64,000 nt of DNA from the NCBI GenBank assembly GCA_007258455.2, contig VDFB02115090.1, positions 1 through 64,000 on the forward strand, given 5' to 3'. Positions within the stretch are counted from its first letter, which is position 1; every line of letters starts with the position of its first letter. Both the position numbers and the translations under genes were made by a program. The notes below the pieces were generated by a model, which was not told the origin of the DNA, ran no database searches, and saw only the letters and a program-made list of their open reading frames with translations. Source of the stretch: Sequoia sempervirens (lineage: Eukaryota; Streptophyta; Pinopsida; Cupressales; Cupressaceae). Positions 21,660-35,345 of the stretch are shown piece by piece.

Positions 21660-24600
21660 TGTTACCAATTTTCACTACAACTCAATTGGTAGAGCTGATT
21701 AGTTTGTTTTATTTTAAAGTGGGAGTTCGGATAATTTCTTCATGTGCTTAAATTTTTGTTTGCACTATATTTATCAAGTTCTAGTTATGCAATTGTTTTG
21801 GTGAACAGAGTTTCAAAGGTTTGCTCAATGCTTTGCAGCATAAATGAAGTACGGAACAAAATACAAAAATGATAAAACATAACAATTGCTTTCATTTATT
21901 TCGCAATGCCTATTCATATTATAGTATTTCATTTGGTTGCAAATACAAATGATTGTACAATTTTGCATTTTGATGCATTTCTTTTCAGAATGGAAATGAA
22001 AAGAGAAATTTGAAGTTCCACACAAGCCTTGGAGATAGCTAAAACCATTCATTGCAAGAAATGAATTCTACAAGTAAAGGTTAAAAGAAGGAAGAAAATA
22101 ACATAAGACATATCCATCATTGCCTGTGTCTTGATCTTTAGTTGATGTTCTTGTAGCTTGCTCGGTTCTGCTTCCAATTTTGAGTGTACCTACAAAAGAC
22201 TGGGAAAGTCTTGTTAGAGCTCCAGATATGAGTTACACTACATGCTCTACCAACAGAGATATAATTCATTCCTTGAAATGCATGGAATCAACTAAGAATG
22301 GAGAGTGTAGTAATAAGAGCCTGAAAATGAAATGTCACATCATGGAATCTTTTAAAACTTCATTATTTTATGCTAACATTGTTTGTTTCCTGTGTAGGTA
22401 TAGGAAAATTCACGTAGTTGATCATTTCATGAAGACATAACAGCATGAGGAGTAAAATGGGCTCCCACAAGGGTAGAGCTTGGCATGCTTCCCTTAAACA
22501 TACAAATGGGGCTGAGCAAGGAAATACAGTTGTCATGCTCATATGAGCCAATCATGAAGGAGTGAAACAGATTTAAGCCATCAAAACAATCAAGAACATT
22601 GTTCACTAATAACAATCAAATCAAAGAACAATGAAGTGAAAATTACAAGTGAAAAATGAGCTCAATTCAGATACAGAATCAAATGAAATGCATCAATTTC
22701 CATACTGAAAATTTTTAATACTGTTAAATTGATTGCATCTTTGCTGCCATGTGATTTGTTCATATTTATTCATGTTGTTTCATGGTGATTTTTCTAATGT
22801 AGCAAGTGTTTCAAATTCATAATGGTGATAGTGAATAGGCATACATAATGCCTCATCAACAAAACATTAACTAATAACAAAAGCACGTAGAGAAGTTTCA
22901 GACTCTCAAAGAAGCCAAGCCCGATTATGATCAAGAACAAGTTGTAAACACATGGACATAGGAGGGAAACATTTCTTTATTTCATGAAATTTTTTGAGCT
23001 GAGAATGCATGTTTTCTGAAGCATTCAAGTATATGGAATAAGTGATAACAAGCATCAAAGTAACCTGCAGGAATATCACAATGGCCAGTTGCAGATGTAA
23101 CATGAAATGCGGTGTTGCATTCTGAACTGACTAAAAAAAGATGTCTAAGAAGAGTTACCCATAGTTTTGAGTAAAACAAAGATGCATCATATGCCATCAG
23201 TAGTCAATGAGTATACAGGTGTGTGGAATGAAAATAAAATCTTGCAAGTTATCTATCAAAGAATTGTACATTTTGACTTGGTTGTTTGCTTCATGCCATT
23301 TGAGTGTTGCTATAGGAGGATCATTATAAAGGAAAAATGGTGTTTTTTTATTCAGTTTAAAATAGAAATAGAATAGTGGAGCATTATTTTCCTATCAGAG
23401 CAAGTTAATCATTTGAGACCTTATCCAGAAGTGCAAGATAACAGTGATCTTGAATGAATAAACTGAGAAGATCATTTCCTTTATGAGGGGTTTCATTAAT
23501 TTCATCATATGCCAAATAATGACAATTTTCTATAGGAAAGCAAGGAGTTGCATACATGGTGTGGCTTAAATGTAGATTTTCCTTTGAAATATAGAATACT
23601 CATTTTGGGTTTTTAATTCAAAATGCAAAATACAATCGAAATGCACAGTTTTGAGCTTTTTAAAGCTCTTCAAACTGAAGGAAATAACAAGTATTGGTTG
23701 TAGCCAGGAATGTCTGAAAGCCATCAAAATAAAGTATTATGGAATCTAAATGAGTGTTATTTAATACCATGGGTTGAGCCCAGAAGTTGGAGACGTTTCT
23801 TCTTCTATTTTACAAATACCCACATGGGGGTTTTAGTTTGAAATATAGATTTCTTCTTATTACAATTTTACCCATTTGAGGATTTATGTCAAAAGATACA
23901 AGTAATGGAAATACAGTGGGTTTTCAAGATACCCAGATTAGTCCAAGGTTAGCCATGGCCTGGAGGAAGCTTTTGGCTCATAAATATTCACCAAGGTCAA
24001 ATACCCATTTGAGTTTTCCATCAAAATCTCAAAAATCAAAGCAAACAATGTATAGAATGCGATTTTTCCTTATGAAAATTCATCAGAAACATGTCAAAGC
24101 TCGCGACTTGTACAATGGCATGTAATTTTTTAAATAAAAATCATATTTCTTACAAGAGAGAAGCTTTTATAAGCTTTTTTTTAATAAGAAAAAAAAAATG
24201 GAGCTTACCATCATACGCTTGTAGAAGAGCAAGCAAGTCCCGACCGAGCTCTAATAGAGATTCCATAAATGCATGGGTCGAGCTCTCATGGTGGCCAAAG
24301 TGAAGTGCATAGATGAAGCATAGAAACATGGAGGAGAAAATCAGAAAATATATGCCATGGCCGTGGCCTTTAAGCCAAAATTATTTCAAAAATAGTGCAA
24401 AGAAGCCATGAAATGGCAAGCTTGAGAAAACAATTTACCAGTCCATTCTGATGGAGATTCGACTAACAGAGGGGTCAATGGCTGAACTTGAACACTCTTC
24501 ATACTTGAACCCTAGCTTCATGGTGGTGGCACATTTCTTTCCAGTAGAGAGTTTTCTCCAAACACAAAATGAAATGAGGCTAAGTTTTAGGTTTTTTGTT

Positions 24601-24973
24601 TCCCTTAACCCTAATTCAAACTAGGGGTATTTTTGCAATGTTTTTTTTAATATCAAACTCCCAAGACTAATACCATGGTCTCATATGCCTTAGGTCGAGC
24701 CTTTGCAACACCTCATTTGATATCATTTTCCTAAGTTTTGGAATAGGCATTTAAATATTTTTCAAAGTCTTAAAAGCCTTAGGGTTTTTTTATTTATTCA
24801 ATGCATATGCCTTGGTGAAAAATAAGCATTCATATGTTATGCTTAGGTTTTGATTTTATTGATTTACAAGTTTTCTGAGTCAAAGCAGAGCAAGAATGGA
24901 CTCCATGCCCAATGGATATATAGGGCAACTGGTTTGTAATGTTTAACAAGAAAACACTCTGTAAAGGTCGCCA
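21660..24973 (+). mobile_element. Unclassified repeat unit, copy A
   Basis: The first of three related segments of roughly 3 kb (others at 24974-28260 plus, and 31999-29300 minus). All begin TGTTACC, followed by an AATTGGTAGAGCTG/ACAGGTRGAGYTG block. Copy A shares with the others the landmarks ATGYTAACATTGTTTGTTTC...GTGTAGG (22370), GGGCTCCCACAAGGGT (22460), a CATGGTGGTGGC block (24522) and a stretch with CCCTTAACCCTAA (24600). There is no protein-coding homology. TG-initial ends and size would fit a very long LTR or a non-autonomous LTR element, but no matching 3' end, primer site or TSD was found. The class is open, and copy A is the most diverged. Confidence 0.5.
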
Positions 24974-27900
24974 AATTGTTACCTATTTTTAGCTACAGCT
25001 AAAAACAGGTGGAGTTGAATTGCATTCATCACATAAAGGTGCAAAATTTCTGCTAAAAGTATTCATTGAATTTCAAATTTTGATTATGCAGATGTTTGTA
25101 ATAAAAGGAACTCATTAATTTGCATAAAAGAATGTTTTTTTTATTCATATTAGAAAAACTGAGGTCCCACACATGTCATGGGAGTAGCTTAATTTGATTT
25201 ACACAATCAAATGATAGATACAAGAAAAGAATGTAAACTATACAACTAAAAATAACATAGGCAGGTGATATAAAGTGATTCGTCATTGCTTGGAATGACG
25301 AATCATCTCTATGTTAAAATCTTCAATTGTTGTGTTCTACTTTCAAATTGATCCAACTCCAGGCTTCAAAAGCATCTACAAGAATGATGAAATATGGTAT
25401 TAGAGATGGTCTCTAAGCAATGAAAAATCATATCCTATCATATGCCTACACTACCAGTAGAAATATAGTGCACATTCAATCAGGCATCCATTAGATGATT
25501 TCATTGTTCAAAAGAAAACAAAATTCAATGGAAGCTTTCAACTTCATTTATTTTGCTAACATGTTTGTTTAAGTGTGTAGGCATAGGTATAATCATCATT
25601 CCAATCAACAGACATTCTTATGAGTGGTGTGAAATGTGGCTCTCACAAGGGTTGAGCCCAGCTCATAAACAATGTAAGAGCAGGATGTAAAAGTTGAGCA
25701 ATCATAGTTATTATATTAGGTAAATAATGGCAACATTATGATATTATCTTAAAGTCATGCCTTAGTGATTGCATGATAGTTTGATCATCAAACTCATAAT
25801 CAAGGAAAGAAATCATAGTGTTGTACAACTATATTAAGATACATCTTCAGCTTTATCATCAAGGAAACAATCCACATAGCTATCAAGAGAAAATTCTATA
25901 TGACTGTAAGTAAGCATTGCTACAAAAGGGCATCATCAATAAAGTAGGGATGTGGCTGTCATCATCATCTATTATACCTAATGAGATAGAGGAATCCTTA
26001 CTTTATACATATTAAAAACAAAATATCAAGCATTGAGCTGCTATAGGAAGCTTTCAAATTGACTGCTACAATTTTACCAGTAGGACAACAAACAGACATA
26101 GGTGACATCTTGGCCATGAGATATATCATACAAGTAACCAATATAATTTTTGCTAAGGGAGCCAACATTATTTCAAAGGAGACAAATGAAGAAATAACTG
26201 CAATTTATGTTCAAGGACTATGTTGTATCAAGTGCATAATGAAAAGTGTTCACTTACAGAAAAATGCCACAATGGACAGTTGTGCAGGAACAATAACATT
26301 GTTAGGTGGACATCCTTTGCAAGTTTTCATTGGCAGGTAACATATAGAGTTGTCAACAACTAATGAATGCCATAACCAATATAACATGACATTGATAGCC
26401 ATTAATGGAGCAACAATTTAACACTGAGAAGAATAAATACAAGGACCATGACAGTCATGTAGAGGAGGACAGCCATATTATAGTCTGATAGTGCCACAAC
26501 GAGCATACACGCTCATGAGTAGTCATGTATGATGTTTTTCTACACTGTATTGATAAGGAGGTAAAAACTAGCCTGATCAATAGTTCATAGACTGAAGTGA
26601 GACTTCATATCAAGAACAGTCATGAATAGGACTATTGTCACAAAAGGAACAGATAAAGCAAGTCTACATTCACCCTTTGTTCAAATCCATTAATATAGAT
26701 AACAAAGATGCAATCTCAAATCGTTCATGAGTTCTAATACAATTGTACTATTGTAAAAGTTTCATTTGCAACAAATAGTGCTATGGATACAATTCATCAA
26801 ATAGTAATGCAAGGAGCAGCTACTAAACTTTAGATCAACATAGTTTAAAGAGTTCTTGAGGAGGGAAGCATCACCCTAATTTTTAGTTGTATGGAGAGTA
26901 TTCTTTATTAATGGAAGATAAACTATGACTAAAATTTATTGTTTACAAATTGAGGAGCAGCCATAAAGAATCACGATGAATCATTTTTGGAAAATGCAGT
27001 CATAGGTCATAAACACTGGTTTTCAAAGCAATAACAGTCCTATTCAAGCATGAAAGAGACCAAGGATAAAAAACCATCAAGAAAGAGCAAGAATCTACTA
27101 TCAATTTTAATGCATAATGCTATTACACAGTCAATAGAAGTATAATGTGATAGCATTCTATTCCACATGCAACACATATGGCAAGAGGGAGTATTCATCA
27201 CTGTTATTCACTCTAATCAAGCATCAGAGTAAACCAAAAGCAGAGGAAGGAAGTCACGGGTTTAGAAACCCCAATCCACAGAGTGAACATGACCATGTGC
27301 ATAATAAAAGTCATCTTGAATCTTCACAATAAAACCCAGAATGCAGGTATAAAGTTGTAGCTCATCATGAGTATTTGAAACCAATTTTCAAAGACTCCAG
27401 ATCTTAGCTTGAAAAAAAAGTCTAAGAACTTCACATATTTGCATAAAATAGAAGACCCACATCTTCTTTCCACATATCATTTCAGAATACAAAAAGCATA
27501 GAAAGACAGGTGTGGCGAAGAAAAATACAGGGAGCTCTCATGAATAAAGAGATTTCAAAAACAAGGGATGCATGGAGGAAACAAAATTAATCAGTCATTT
27601 TGTAGTTTTTGAGCTCGAATCAAGCATATTATTGATTGAAACAAAGCAAGATATTCAGAATGACCAGATTTACCTTTTGTTCGAGCCATTTTGCATGATG
27701 ATTCGACTTCAAAGACTCAAAGTTATCAACCAGTTACTTCTTGTTGACTCCAAATCATACCATTAAGGATCCTCCATGGCGGCGTACAATGGGGTTTGCT
27801 AAATGAAAATCAATTGAAATGAATGCCTTGGCCGTAGTTTTTGTTTTTAAGGTTTTCCTTAGCCCTAAGCTGATAAGACATCTTTTACATTTAATTTCAA

Positions 27901-28260
27901 GTTTCAAATGTCCTCACTAATACCTTTGGTATTAACATTTAAACTTTTGCATATTTTTAAAAACTGATAATGCCAACACCAATATACCCTAGGTGATGTG
28001 GTTTTGATGAAATCATGAATGAACCTTAGCCTTTATGATTTTTATTAGAAAAATAAGATGTCAAACGTGCCTTACCTTGTGATAGGATTTTTGACAAAAA
28101 TCATATATGCCCTTTATTTATTGCATATTCCTATTGTATAGCATTTAATTAAATGATTCAATTATAAGTCATTTAATTAAAATGTTATTTTTAAATGCAA
28201 TTAAGTAATAAGTCATGTAAGAGAATATAAGTGAAAGTCAACCAAATATCCAATCATGCA
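24974..28260 (+). mobile_element. Unclassified repeat unit, copy B
   Basis: It begins TGTTACCTATTTTTAGC directly after copy A, so A and B are head to tail. Landmarks in order: the hairpin at 25276-25305; CAAAAGCATCTACAAG (25368); ACATGTTTGTTTAAGTGTGT (25560); GGCTCTCACAAGGGTTGAGC (25640); CTCCATGGCGGCG (27771); and CCTTAGCCCTAA (27850). The last 200 bases are rich in TTTAATTAAAT. Short frames inside are without homology. Divergence from copies A and D is large, so the insertions are old or belong to different subfamilies. Confidence 0.55.
25276..25305. other. Conserved perfect hairpin in repeat copy B
   Basis: TGATTCGTCATT pairs perfectly with AATGACGAATCA (12 bp) around a six-base loop. The same stem occurs in copy D at 31647-31674 with a different loop, although the flanking sequence has diverged. 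Confidence 0.75.
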
Positions 28261-29300
28261 AAGTGGATCAAATGGTTGAGGTTTTCTTTCAGTTTCAAAT
28301 TAGTTTTGGGGGTGTTTCAATAATAGTTGTTGTCAATCAGATTGCACTCGAATGCTTGATTAGTTAAATCTAGCAATCTGCTGAAACATGGAATGATTCT
28401 CAGGCCTGTGGGTTGCCTAACTTTGAGAATCAATCTCCAGAGAGGGCTGGTTCCCTGATGAAAATACCTCTTAAAACTAACTGATTTGGCTAGGAAAGAG
28501 GTAGAAAGACTAAGTCTAAATTCTAAAATATGAAACTTTAACTATGGTGATGCACCGAAGAATTCAACATGTGGACTTAACTCACAGAACAATTACTCAC
28601 TATTTTCATTCGCACAACTAGATCTGGAAGTTTAAACACTTGAATGTTTTAAACAAAGGTTGTTAAAGAAACAATCACAGAAGGAAAATATGATTTCCAC
28701 AACTAGACTATTTAATTATTGATTAGCACAATGTTTAACTAGTAGATTTAAACTTGGACGCATATAGAATTCATTAAGGAGACAAAAATATTTAAAGGTT
28801 TCATATATTGCAAACACAATAATCACTTCAATCAATCCCACATGACAAAGATGCTTAAAACTTGAAGGAAAATTCTAAAATACTAAAACTTGAAGTAATT
28901 CTCTGCAATGACATGATTTGAACCTATAAAAAACACTGTTGTATTAATCTGTAAAAATGTTGAGTTACAAGATGATTCGCTTTGCAGAGTGCAAAGGCTG
29001 AAAAACAAGAACTAGATTGAAAAAGATAAACTTTTTCAATATGTACAATATGAAAGGCACTCCAAAGTGCATGAATATTAACTGAAAGTCGTCAGAAAGT
29101 GAAAAGATGACAATTACAATGTGAAATCCGAGCACAAATGAAGAATCCTTGAAAAAGTGGCTCAAACTCATGCAAAAATGAGTGAACACCAACTCAAACT
29201 AGTGATTATAAAGCATGAAATCAATCTGCAACTCGAACTGGACTGAAAATCCCTGAAAAAGTGGGCTAAAGCATGCAAATTTCACCTCGTTTGTATCAAT
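28260..29300 (+). repeat. Repeat C, inverted relative to 32020-33010
   Basis: Landmarks such as GTTGTCAATCAGATTGCA (28330), CTGAAACATGG...CAGGCCTGTGGGTTG (28380-28415) and AACTCATGCAAAAATGAGTG (29165) are found in reverse order and complement at 33000, 32960-32930 and 32180. The two copies lie about 2.7 kb apart and enclose copy D of the 3-kb family. There is no gene in it. Confidence 0.7.
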
Positions 29301-31999
29301 CCGCCCATGCGAATAATAACTCCACTTCGCCTAATATTTTAATATTGGCATATGAGATAGTTAAATAAATTAAATGATTTATATTTTATCATTTAATTTA
29401 TTAACTCTACAAAATGTAATACAAGGCATAAATCATATGATTGCACACTCCTTATATTATTCATATCATAAATCATATGATAAAAAACATATATCTCCTA
29501 AGATACAAATTCGGCCCCTTAAAGAATTACATGATTTCTTTTTAATTGACTTAGAAGTCAATATCCACGATTCAAAAGAAATGATGAAAGGAAACAAAAA
29601 GAAACCTAAAACAAGAGAACCCTAATCATTTCTATTTTTGCATTTTCCTTCTTGCTTGGAGAGGAAGCGTTGCCATGAGTAGGGTTTTCCTGAGAATTTC
29701 TTGATGCTAAAGCTCAAAATTTCAACATGCTTTGTTGTTTCTGAAATGGAAAGAACACGTTTTGCTAAGTACAGGCTGAATTCTTCATGGGTGATACTCT
29801 TTTTGGGGATTTTTCTGAGAATTTCTTTGCAAGGTAAGTTGTTTTACCACAGATCTGAACATTTTCCTCTGTTTTGAAGTATAGCTTGGGCCTCTCAACC
29901 GCGTCGTTGTAGTTTCCTAATGCATCTTTATCTGCTTCTTTGTTCTTTTTCTTGTGTGTTGATTCACTGCTTCGTTCGGGCTACCATTGAGTGAGTTTGA
30001 GATCGAACTTGACTTTTCTTTTGGAGCCTCTCAGAGCACGGCTGTAACATTCATTCTGGTAAATATTTTTGATCCTTGGTGTGCATTTCTGCTGGTAAAA
30101 TTTGAAATAGCTTAATGAACAACATATCAATGATTGTTTAATAAAAGAACCACAAAGTCTCTCTTTATTAAAGGTCGCAGCTGTTGTTGTAATTCTGGGT
30201 ATTTGATCCTTTGTGCTTTTTTTTTTTAATGTATATGTGAGACAACAACTTTAAAAGCCATTTTGATCTTTAACCTCTGTCACTCCATCTTGAAGACATG
30301 ACCGTATATCTATGTATTCTTGATATGGTGACTACTTTCAAAAGTCATTCTAGCTGAGATAAACTTGTAACTGGACAACATCTCACTATCCTGCGTAAGC
30401 TCTCTTTTTAATTATTGACTATAGTAATTCATTTTTATACAGCATGTAATCAAAATGATGGCTTACTCCTTGCATTTGGCTCATGTGGAACTATCATCAT
30501 AATAGAAGCTTGCTCAGAAATCTCTATATACTATTCAACTTCTGACTGCTCACTGAATGCTTAATGCTGGTATAGATACTTCTGTTAAATCTTTGCATCT
30601 AATGTCTCATTTTTTGATTTAATTCCATTACATTAATTTGAATGTACAGGCTGAAACTCCATTTTAATCTGGTTACTATCATTGGCATTATGATGCTGAA
30701 AGTTCACTACTCCTCTTCTCTGTGATCTGACACTTGCAATATCATATACTATGCTTGATAAAAGATAAAGCTTCATTGTGCATAATTAATTCCATCGCTC
30801 TTCATATATAACTTCCGCTAGCTTCAAGACTGGTAATAGCTGGAACTATTATTTGCTATTTAAAATCAGCTGAGAACATCACTAAATCTGAACTTCTTTC
30901 AACCTTGAACCATTTATAAGATGAGCTTTTTGTCATATTCAATGAAAGATTATTCTTGCATTCAAATCTGTTGCTTCTCATAGTAATTGATGCATGAATT
31001 GTAACTTGATCATCGTATTTATGTTATTATTAAGTTACAAGCCTGTATGCAAATTTGTCCTGTACATTGATATGGTTCACAAAAGCATTTCAATGCTCAA
31101 ATACTCTATTTCTCTTCAATGCAAAGAGGCTTTGTACTTCATCATTCGTAATGTGAAAAATATAAAGTAGAGCTGAACAAAATATGAAATTGATGAGTCC
31201 ACAAGATGAGATACTTTCAATAGCTGTTAACAATATTCATGTACTGTTATGAAACTTTGTGAATACATCCTTTTTGATATGTCGAGCTCAACCCTTGTGG
31301 GAGCCCATTTAACTCCACATATCTGATGAAATGATTTCGAACATGATAAACCTATTCCTGCACACTGAAACAAACATGTTAGCAAAAATAAACGAAGCTG
31401 AAAGCTTCCATTGAATTATGTTTTCTCTTCTTGATTTTTTGCAATTGTCTGATGGATGCCTGATCAACTGAATCCTATATTCCTGTTAGTAGCGTAGGCA
31501 TATGATAGGATTTGATCCGTTATTGCTTAGAGACCATCTCTAACGTCATTTTTTATCTTTCTTGTAGATGCTTTTGAAGTTGGAGCTGGAGCTGAAACTG
31601 GAAATGGAGCTAGAGTTGACATCACAACTGAACCTCGACCTTGAACGATTCGTCATTCTAGGCAATGACGAATCATCTTCTACCCTATTTTTTCATTATT
31701 TTCAGTTGTATAGCATACCATTGTTTAAGTATTCCTTATTTGATTGTAAAAATCCAAAAGTTACTTCCACGGCTTGTGTGGAATTCAACATTTTTTACAA
31801 AATGAATAAAAGCATTATTATGCAAATTTTCTCAATTTTCTGTTTTGAATGTTTACACAATAAAACTATGATTCATATGTAAAATGATCACAATGATGAT
31901 CAATGAACACTTAATCAGCAAAACATGAAATTTTTTGTACCTATAAATGATGAATTTCATCCAGCTCTACCTGTTTGAGCTCGGAGTGAAAAATAGGTA
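29300..31999 (-). mobile_element. Unclassified repeat unit, copy D (inverted)
   Basis: On the minus strand it starts TGTTACCTATTTTTCAC at 31999 and proceeds through the hairpin (31674-31647), CAAAAGCATCTACAAG (31579), ACATGTTTGTTTCAGTGTG (31380), GGGCTCCCACAAGGGTTGAG (31306) and a CTCATGGCAACGC block (29675), ending with AGGGTTCTCTTGTTTTAGG (29620). Order and spacing match copies A and B, which proves inverted placement of the same family. No coding capacity is apparent. Confidence 0.55.
31647..31674. other. Conserved perfect hairpin in repeat copy D
   Basis: An 11-bp stem GATTCGTCATT/AATGACGAATC, identical to that in copy B, with a six-base loop whose bases differ. The corresponding site in copy A (about 22115) has lost the pairing. 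Confidence 0.75.
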
Positions 32000-32019
32000 A
32001 CAATACTAAACATGGAGAT

Positions 32020-33010
32020 AGAGTTCTAATCATCATGGGAAGATTGATATAAATGAGCAATTTTTTTGCATGCTTGGGCCCACTTTTATGGGATTTTCAG
32101 TTCAATTTGGGTACTCCATGGGTCAGTTATGATTTGACGGCTAGTTTGAGACTGAGTGCACTCATTTTTGCATGAGTTTGAGCCTTCTTTTCAGGAATTT
32201 TTTCTTTTGCTCGTGGATTACTTTGGACTTATCATTTTACACTGGAATTGAATTTCAGTTTCATCTTCATGCCTTTGAGAGGCTTATTGTATAAAGCGAA
32301 ATGACTTAGTCATTTTTTCACTAGTTCTAGTTTTTCAGCTTTTGCATTCTACAAAGAGAAATATCTTGTAACTCAACATTTTAGATTTAATACAGTTTTG
32401 CAGCTTTACAGGTTATCATTTTTGTACAGTTTCCTTCTTTTCATTATCGCTATTTAGTATTAGCCTTCTCAAATTCAAGATTTTTGTATTTATTGAATGT
32501 TTAAGATGCGAATTTAATGTGTTTGATTTCAAAGCCTTTAAATTCCTATCACATTCATGAATACATGTATGCGAAAAAAGAAATTTTAGTTACAGATCAT
32601 AAGTTGTGTTGTTAATTTATCCTCTCCTTTAGGTTGTGAAAATATCATTTTCCTTCATTAAGAATAGATTATTAGGCCTTCTGATGAAACACTTAAGTAA
32701 TTAGATTTCCCAATTTGAGTTGTGAAAATAGATTCTGTAATAATCAGTTGTGAATCAATCTGCTCATAAATATCAATTAGGTGCATCACCAAAGTTTTAG
32801 TTTTAGTTCATGCATTCAACTCAGTCCTTCTTACCCTTTTCTAAAAAAAAATCATTCAAGTACCTAATTGATCATCATATAGGAACCAGCCTAGAATCTG
32901 GAGGTCTATCTTTGCCATAAGAATACCCACAGCCTGAAGATAGTTCCCATGTTTCAACAGATTACTAAATTTAGTCATTCAAGCATTCAGGTGCAATCTG
33001 ATTGACAACA
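32020..33010 (-). repeat. Repeat C', inverted copy of 28260-29300
   Basis: See repeat C. Read on the minus strand, C' runs straight into the TGTTACC start of copy D. The border at 32000-32020 is therefore either an insertion point or an internal element boundary. Confidence 0.7.
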
Positions 33011-33647
33011 ATGTCCACAAAGGAAAAAGCAGGCTTCTCAAGCAACGTACAAAGTATATCAAGCAGTTGGTCCTAATTCCATGCACAATTTTGTATCCAC
33101 CCATCATTGCTCATCTTCCCACATTTGAAGAGTCAAAGGTTCCAAACTATAAACCAATCCATCTTTTATTCCTAAACACACTCCATCCACACCTCCATGC
33201 ATGATATCCAATTCTCACATTGACCATGTGTTGGCAACGACTCTTCATCACAAGGATTTAGAAGGAACTCTATCGCGATGTGCACACAAAGACAAAGTTA
33301 ACTCAAGTATCAACAAAGAAAATCAGGAATCTCAAAAGTTGTATTCAAGTGCACGTATCTTGGCAAAGAAACTTCTTCAAATAGGACATCGATGGTACAT
33401 TACGATAGAAGCATCTACATTGGCATCGCCAAGTGGTTCAACATGAGCTTAAAATCTTTTAGAAAAACCAAAAAAATCACAAAAAACATAAAATCCAAAA
33501 AATTAGAGAAATGATTGAAAATAGTAAAGAAAATTTTTTTCCTCTAGTGAAAACCACTATGGTGGCACTTTGGACAAGTACCATGATGAAACCCTAGCAA
33601 ACAAGCATCATGTTTAAAAAATCAAGCATGATTCTATGTGTGCTTAT
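33011..33647. other. Probable internal DNA of a Ty3-like element; no gene seen
   Basis: An 81-codon frame at 33201-33446 has no recognisable domain. The stretch likely belongs to the body of the element whose LTR starts at 39821, judged by position only. Confidence 0.35.
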
Positions 33648-34730
33648 TTAGGTGAAAGCATCTCCTCCCATCCATAATAAATCTAGCATTCCATTTACCT
33701 CATCCATAATAAATCCATTCATCCATGAACCATTTATCCAATCCATGTGCATATATCTACATCCATAGTCTGAGTTATCTTGATCTTGACAAATTTTGGT
33801 GCACACTTTACGCTTGCTTATGGTAAACATCTTGACATGGGTCATTTTCATTGATCCTATCCTATCCAACGTTATCTAAGCCATGAAACATTATCCAAAT
33901 GAGCATTCTTTATCTGAACACCATATCTTATCTCAAGATAATGCTTGGCACCCTTTGTGTTCTTACCATATCCATCCATCCATACATTTATCCAAGCATT
34001 CACCCATGGTAGTCCATACATTGCTGGACACTGGGGGTAGATATTTACATCTTTCTTCGAGAATAAATATTGATCTATCTCCTCCAACTTATGTGGTGAT
34101 CCAAACATTGGAAAACATGAAATCAAATTGGTCAAAGCATTTGTGAGCCAAAAATCCAAATCACTAGCCCACATGGCATATTTTGATGAGAAAATGTTTC
34201 TTATAAAGATTTATCTTTCATCGAACATCAATCCAAACAATCAATATCAGTTGCATCTAATTTGCACGTCAACATCACATCAAATCATTTAAACAAATTT
34301 TGTTCCAAATCAAGCTTCAAAATCCTGATCAATCAAATCCAATCAATCCATCATCATTCCTCATTCTTGCATTACTGTGTATCCTCAACAATGTTATCAT
34401 CATCAATCCTGATCAATCAAATCCAATCAATCCATCATCATCTTAGGATATACATCCTAATCCTTGTGTTGCTTAACACTATCCTTGCATTGTTGTGTAT
34501 CCTCAACAATTATATCATCATCAATCCATTGATCCGATCAATCAACCTTAGCTTAGTTTTCAAAAAAATCCCAAACAGAGCACTGATATCATCATGCATA
34601 TCCATATCCAAATTGTCAAAATCATGCGAAAAATCCAAAAACATTCAAAAAACCAAGAAAATACAAAAACATCCAAAATCATACCAAAATCCCAAAATAT
34701 GAAGTCAAAAAACATCAAAAACATGGTATC
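33648..34730. repeat. ATCC/ATCAAT-rich low-complexity region
   Basis: TCCATCCAT and CAATCAATCC motifs dominate. A block containing CCTGATCAATCAAATCCAAT and, further on, TGTGTATCCTCAACAAT is duplicated (34319-34403 and 34404-34530). From 34600 on, CCAAAAACATTCAAAA-type words are repeated. The skew suggests non-coding spacer of a large retroelement. Confidence 0.6.
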
Positions 34731-35345
34731 CAAACTACGTTGTCTCTGAGCTTAAACGTAGGAAAGGCTAATCTTTGATCAGCCCCAAAGACACAAAATC
34801 CAAAACCATTCAAAAAACACAAAATCCAAAAACATTCATAAAATCAAAAAATCTGAAAACATCAGAAAATCACAAAATCCCAAAAACATTCAAAACATAT
34901 CAAAATCCAAAAACAAGTCAAAAAGTTAGTCAATTTTTTTTTAAAAAAAAATCGTCTTGTCAAACTACATGTGTTTGAGCCTTGAACATAGGCAAGGTTG
35001 ATCTTTGATCATCCCCCAAGACACTTAGGTCATACCTTTAGAAGTCTGTAATAATAAATTGGCAGTCCATTTGTTTATATCTCACCAATAATCAAGTCTG
35101 TGTCAGTCGAACTATGGGTCTCTGAGCCTTGAACGTAGGCAAGGTTGATCTTTGATCATCCCCTGAGACACTTAGGTCAGTCCTTTAGGAGTCCGTCATA
35201 ATAAACTGGCAGTCTATCTGTTCATATCTCATCAATAATCAATTTTGTGTCAATCGAACTACATGGTCTCTGCATGTATAATGTAGACAAGGCTAATTTG
35301 TTGATCAGCCCCTGAGGCCCCTAGGATAAGTCTTTAGGTTAGTCT
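34731..35345 (+). repeat. Tandem repeats of about 150 bp
   Basis: The units start with GTCTCTGAGCCTTGAACGTA and continue with GGCAAGGTTGATCTTTGATC, CTTAGGTCA, AATAAAYTGGCAGTC and CARTCGAACTA. Two nearly full units (about 34970-35117 and 35118-35267) are flanked by partial ones (34738-34790 and 35268-35345); an A-rich stretch interrupts the first. Tandem arrays of this kind are common in the non-coding spacer of Tat-type Ty3 elements. Confidence 0.8.
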
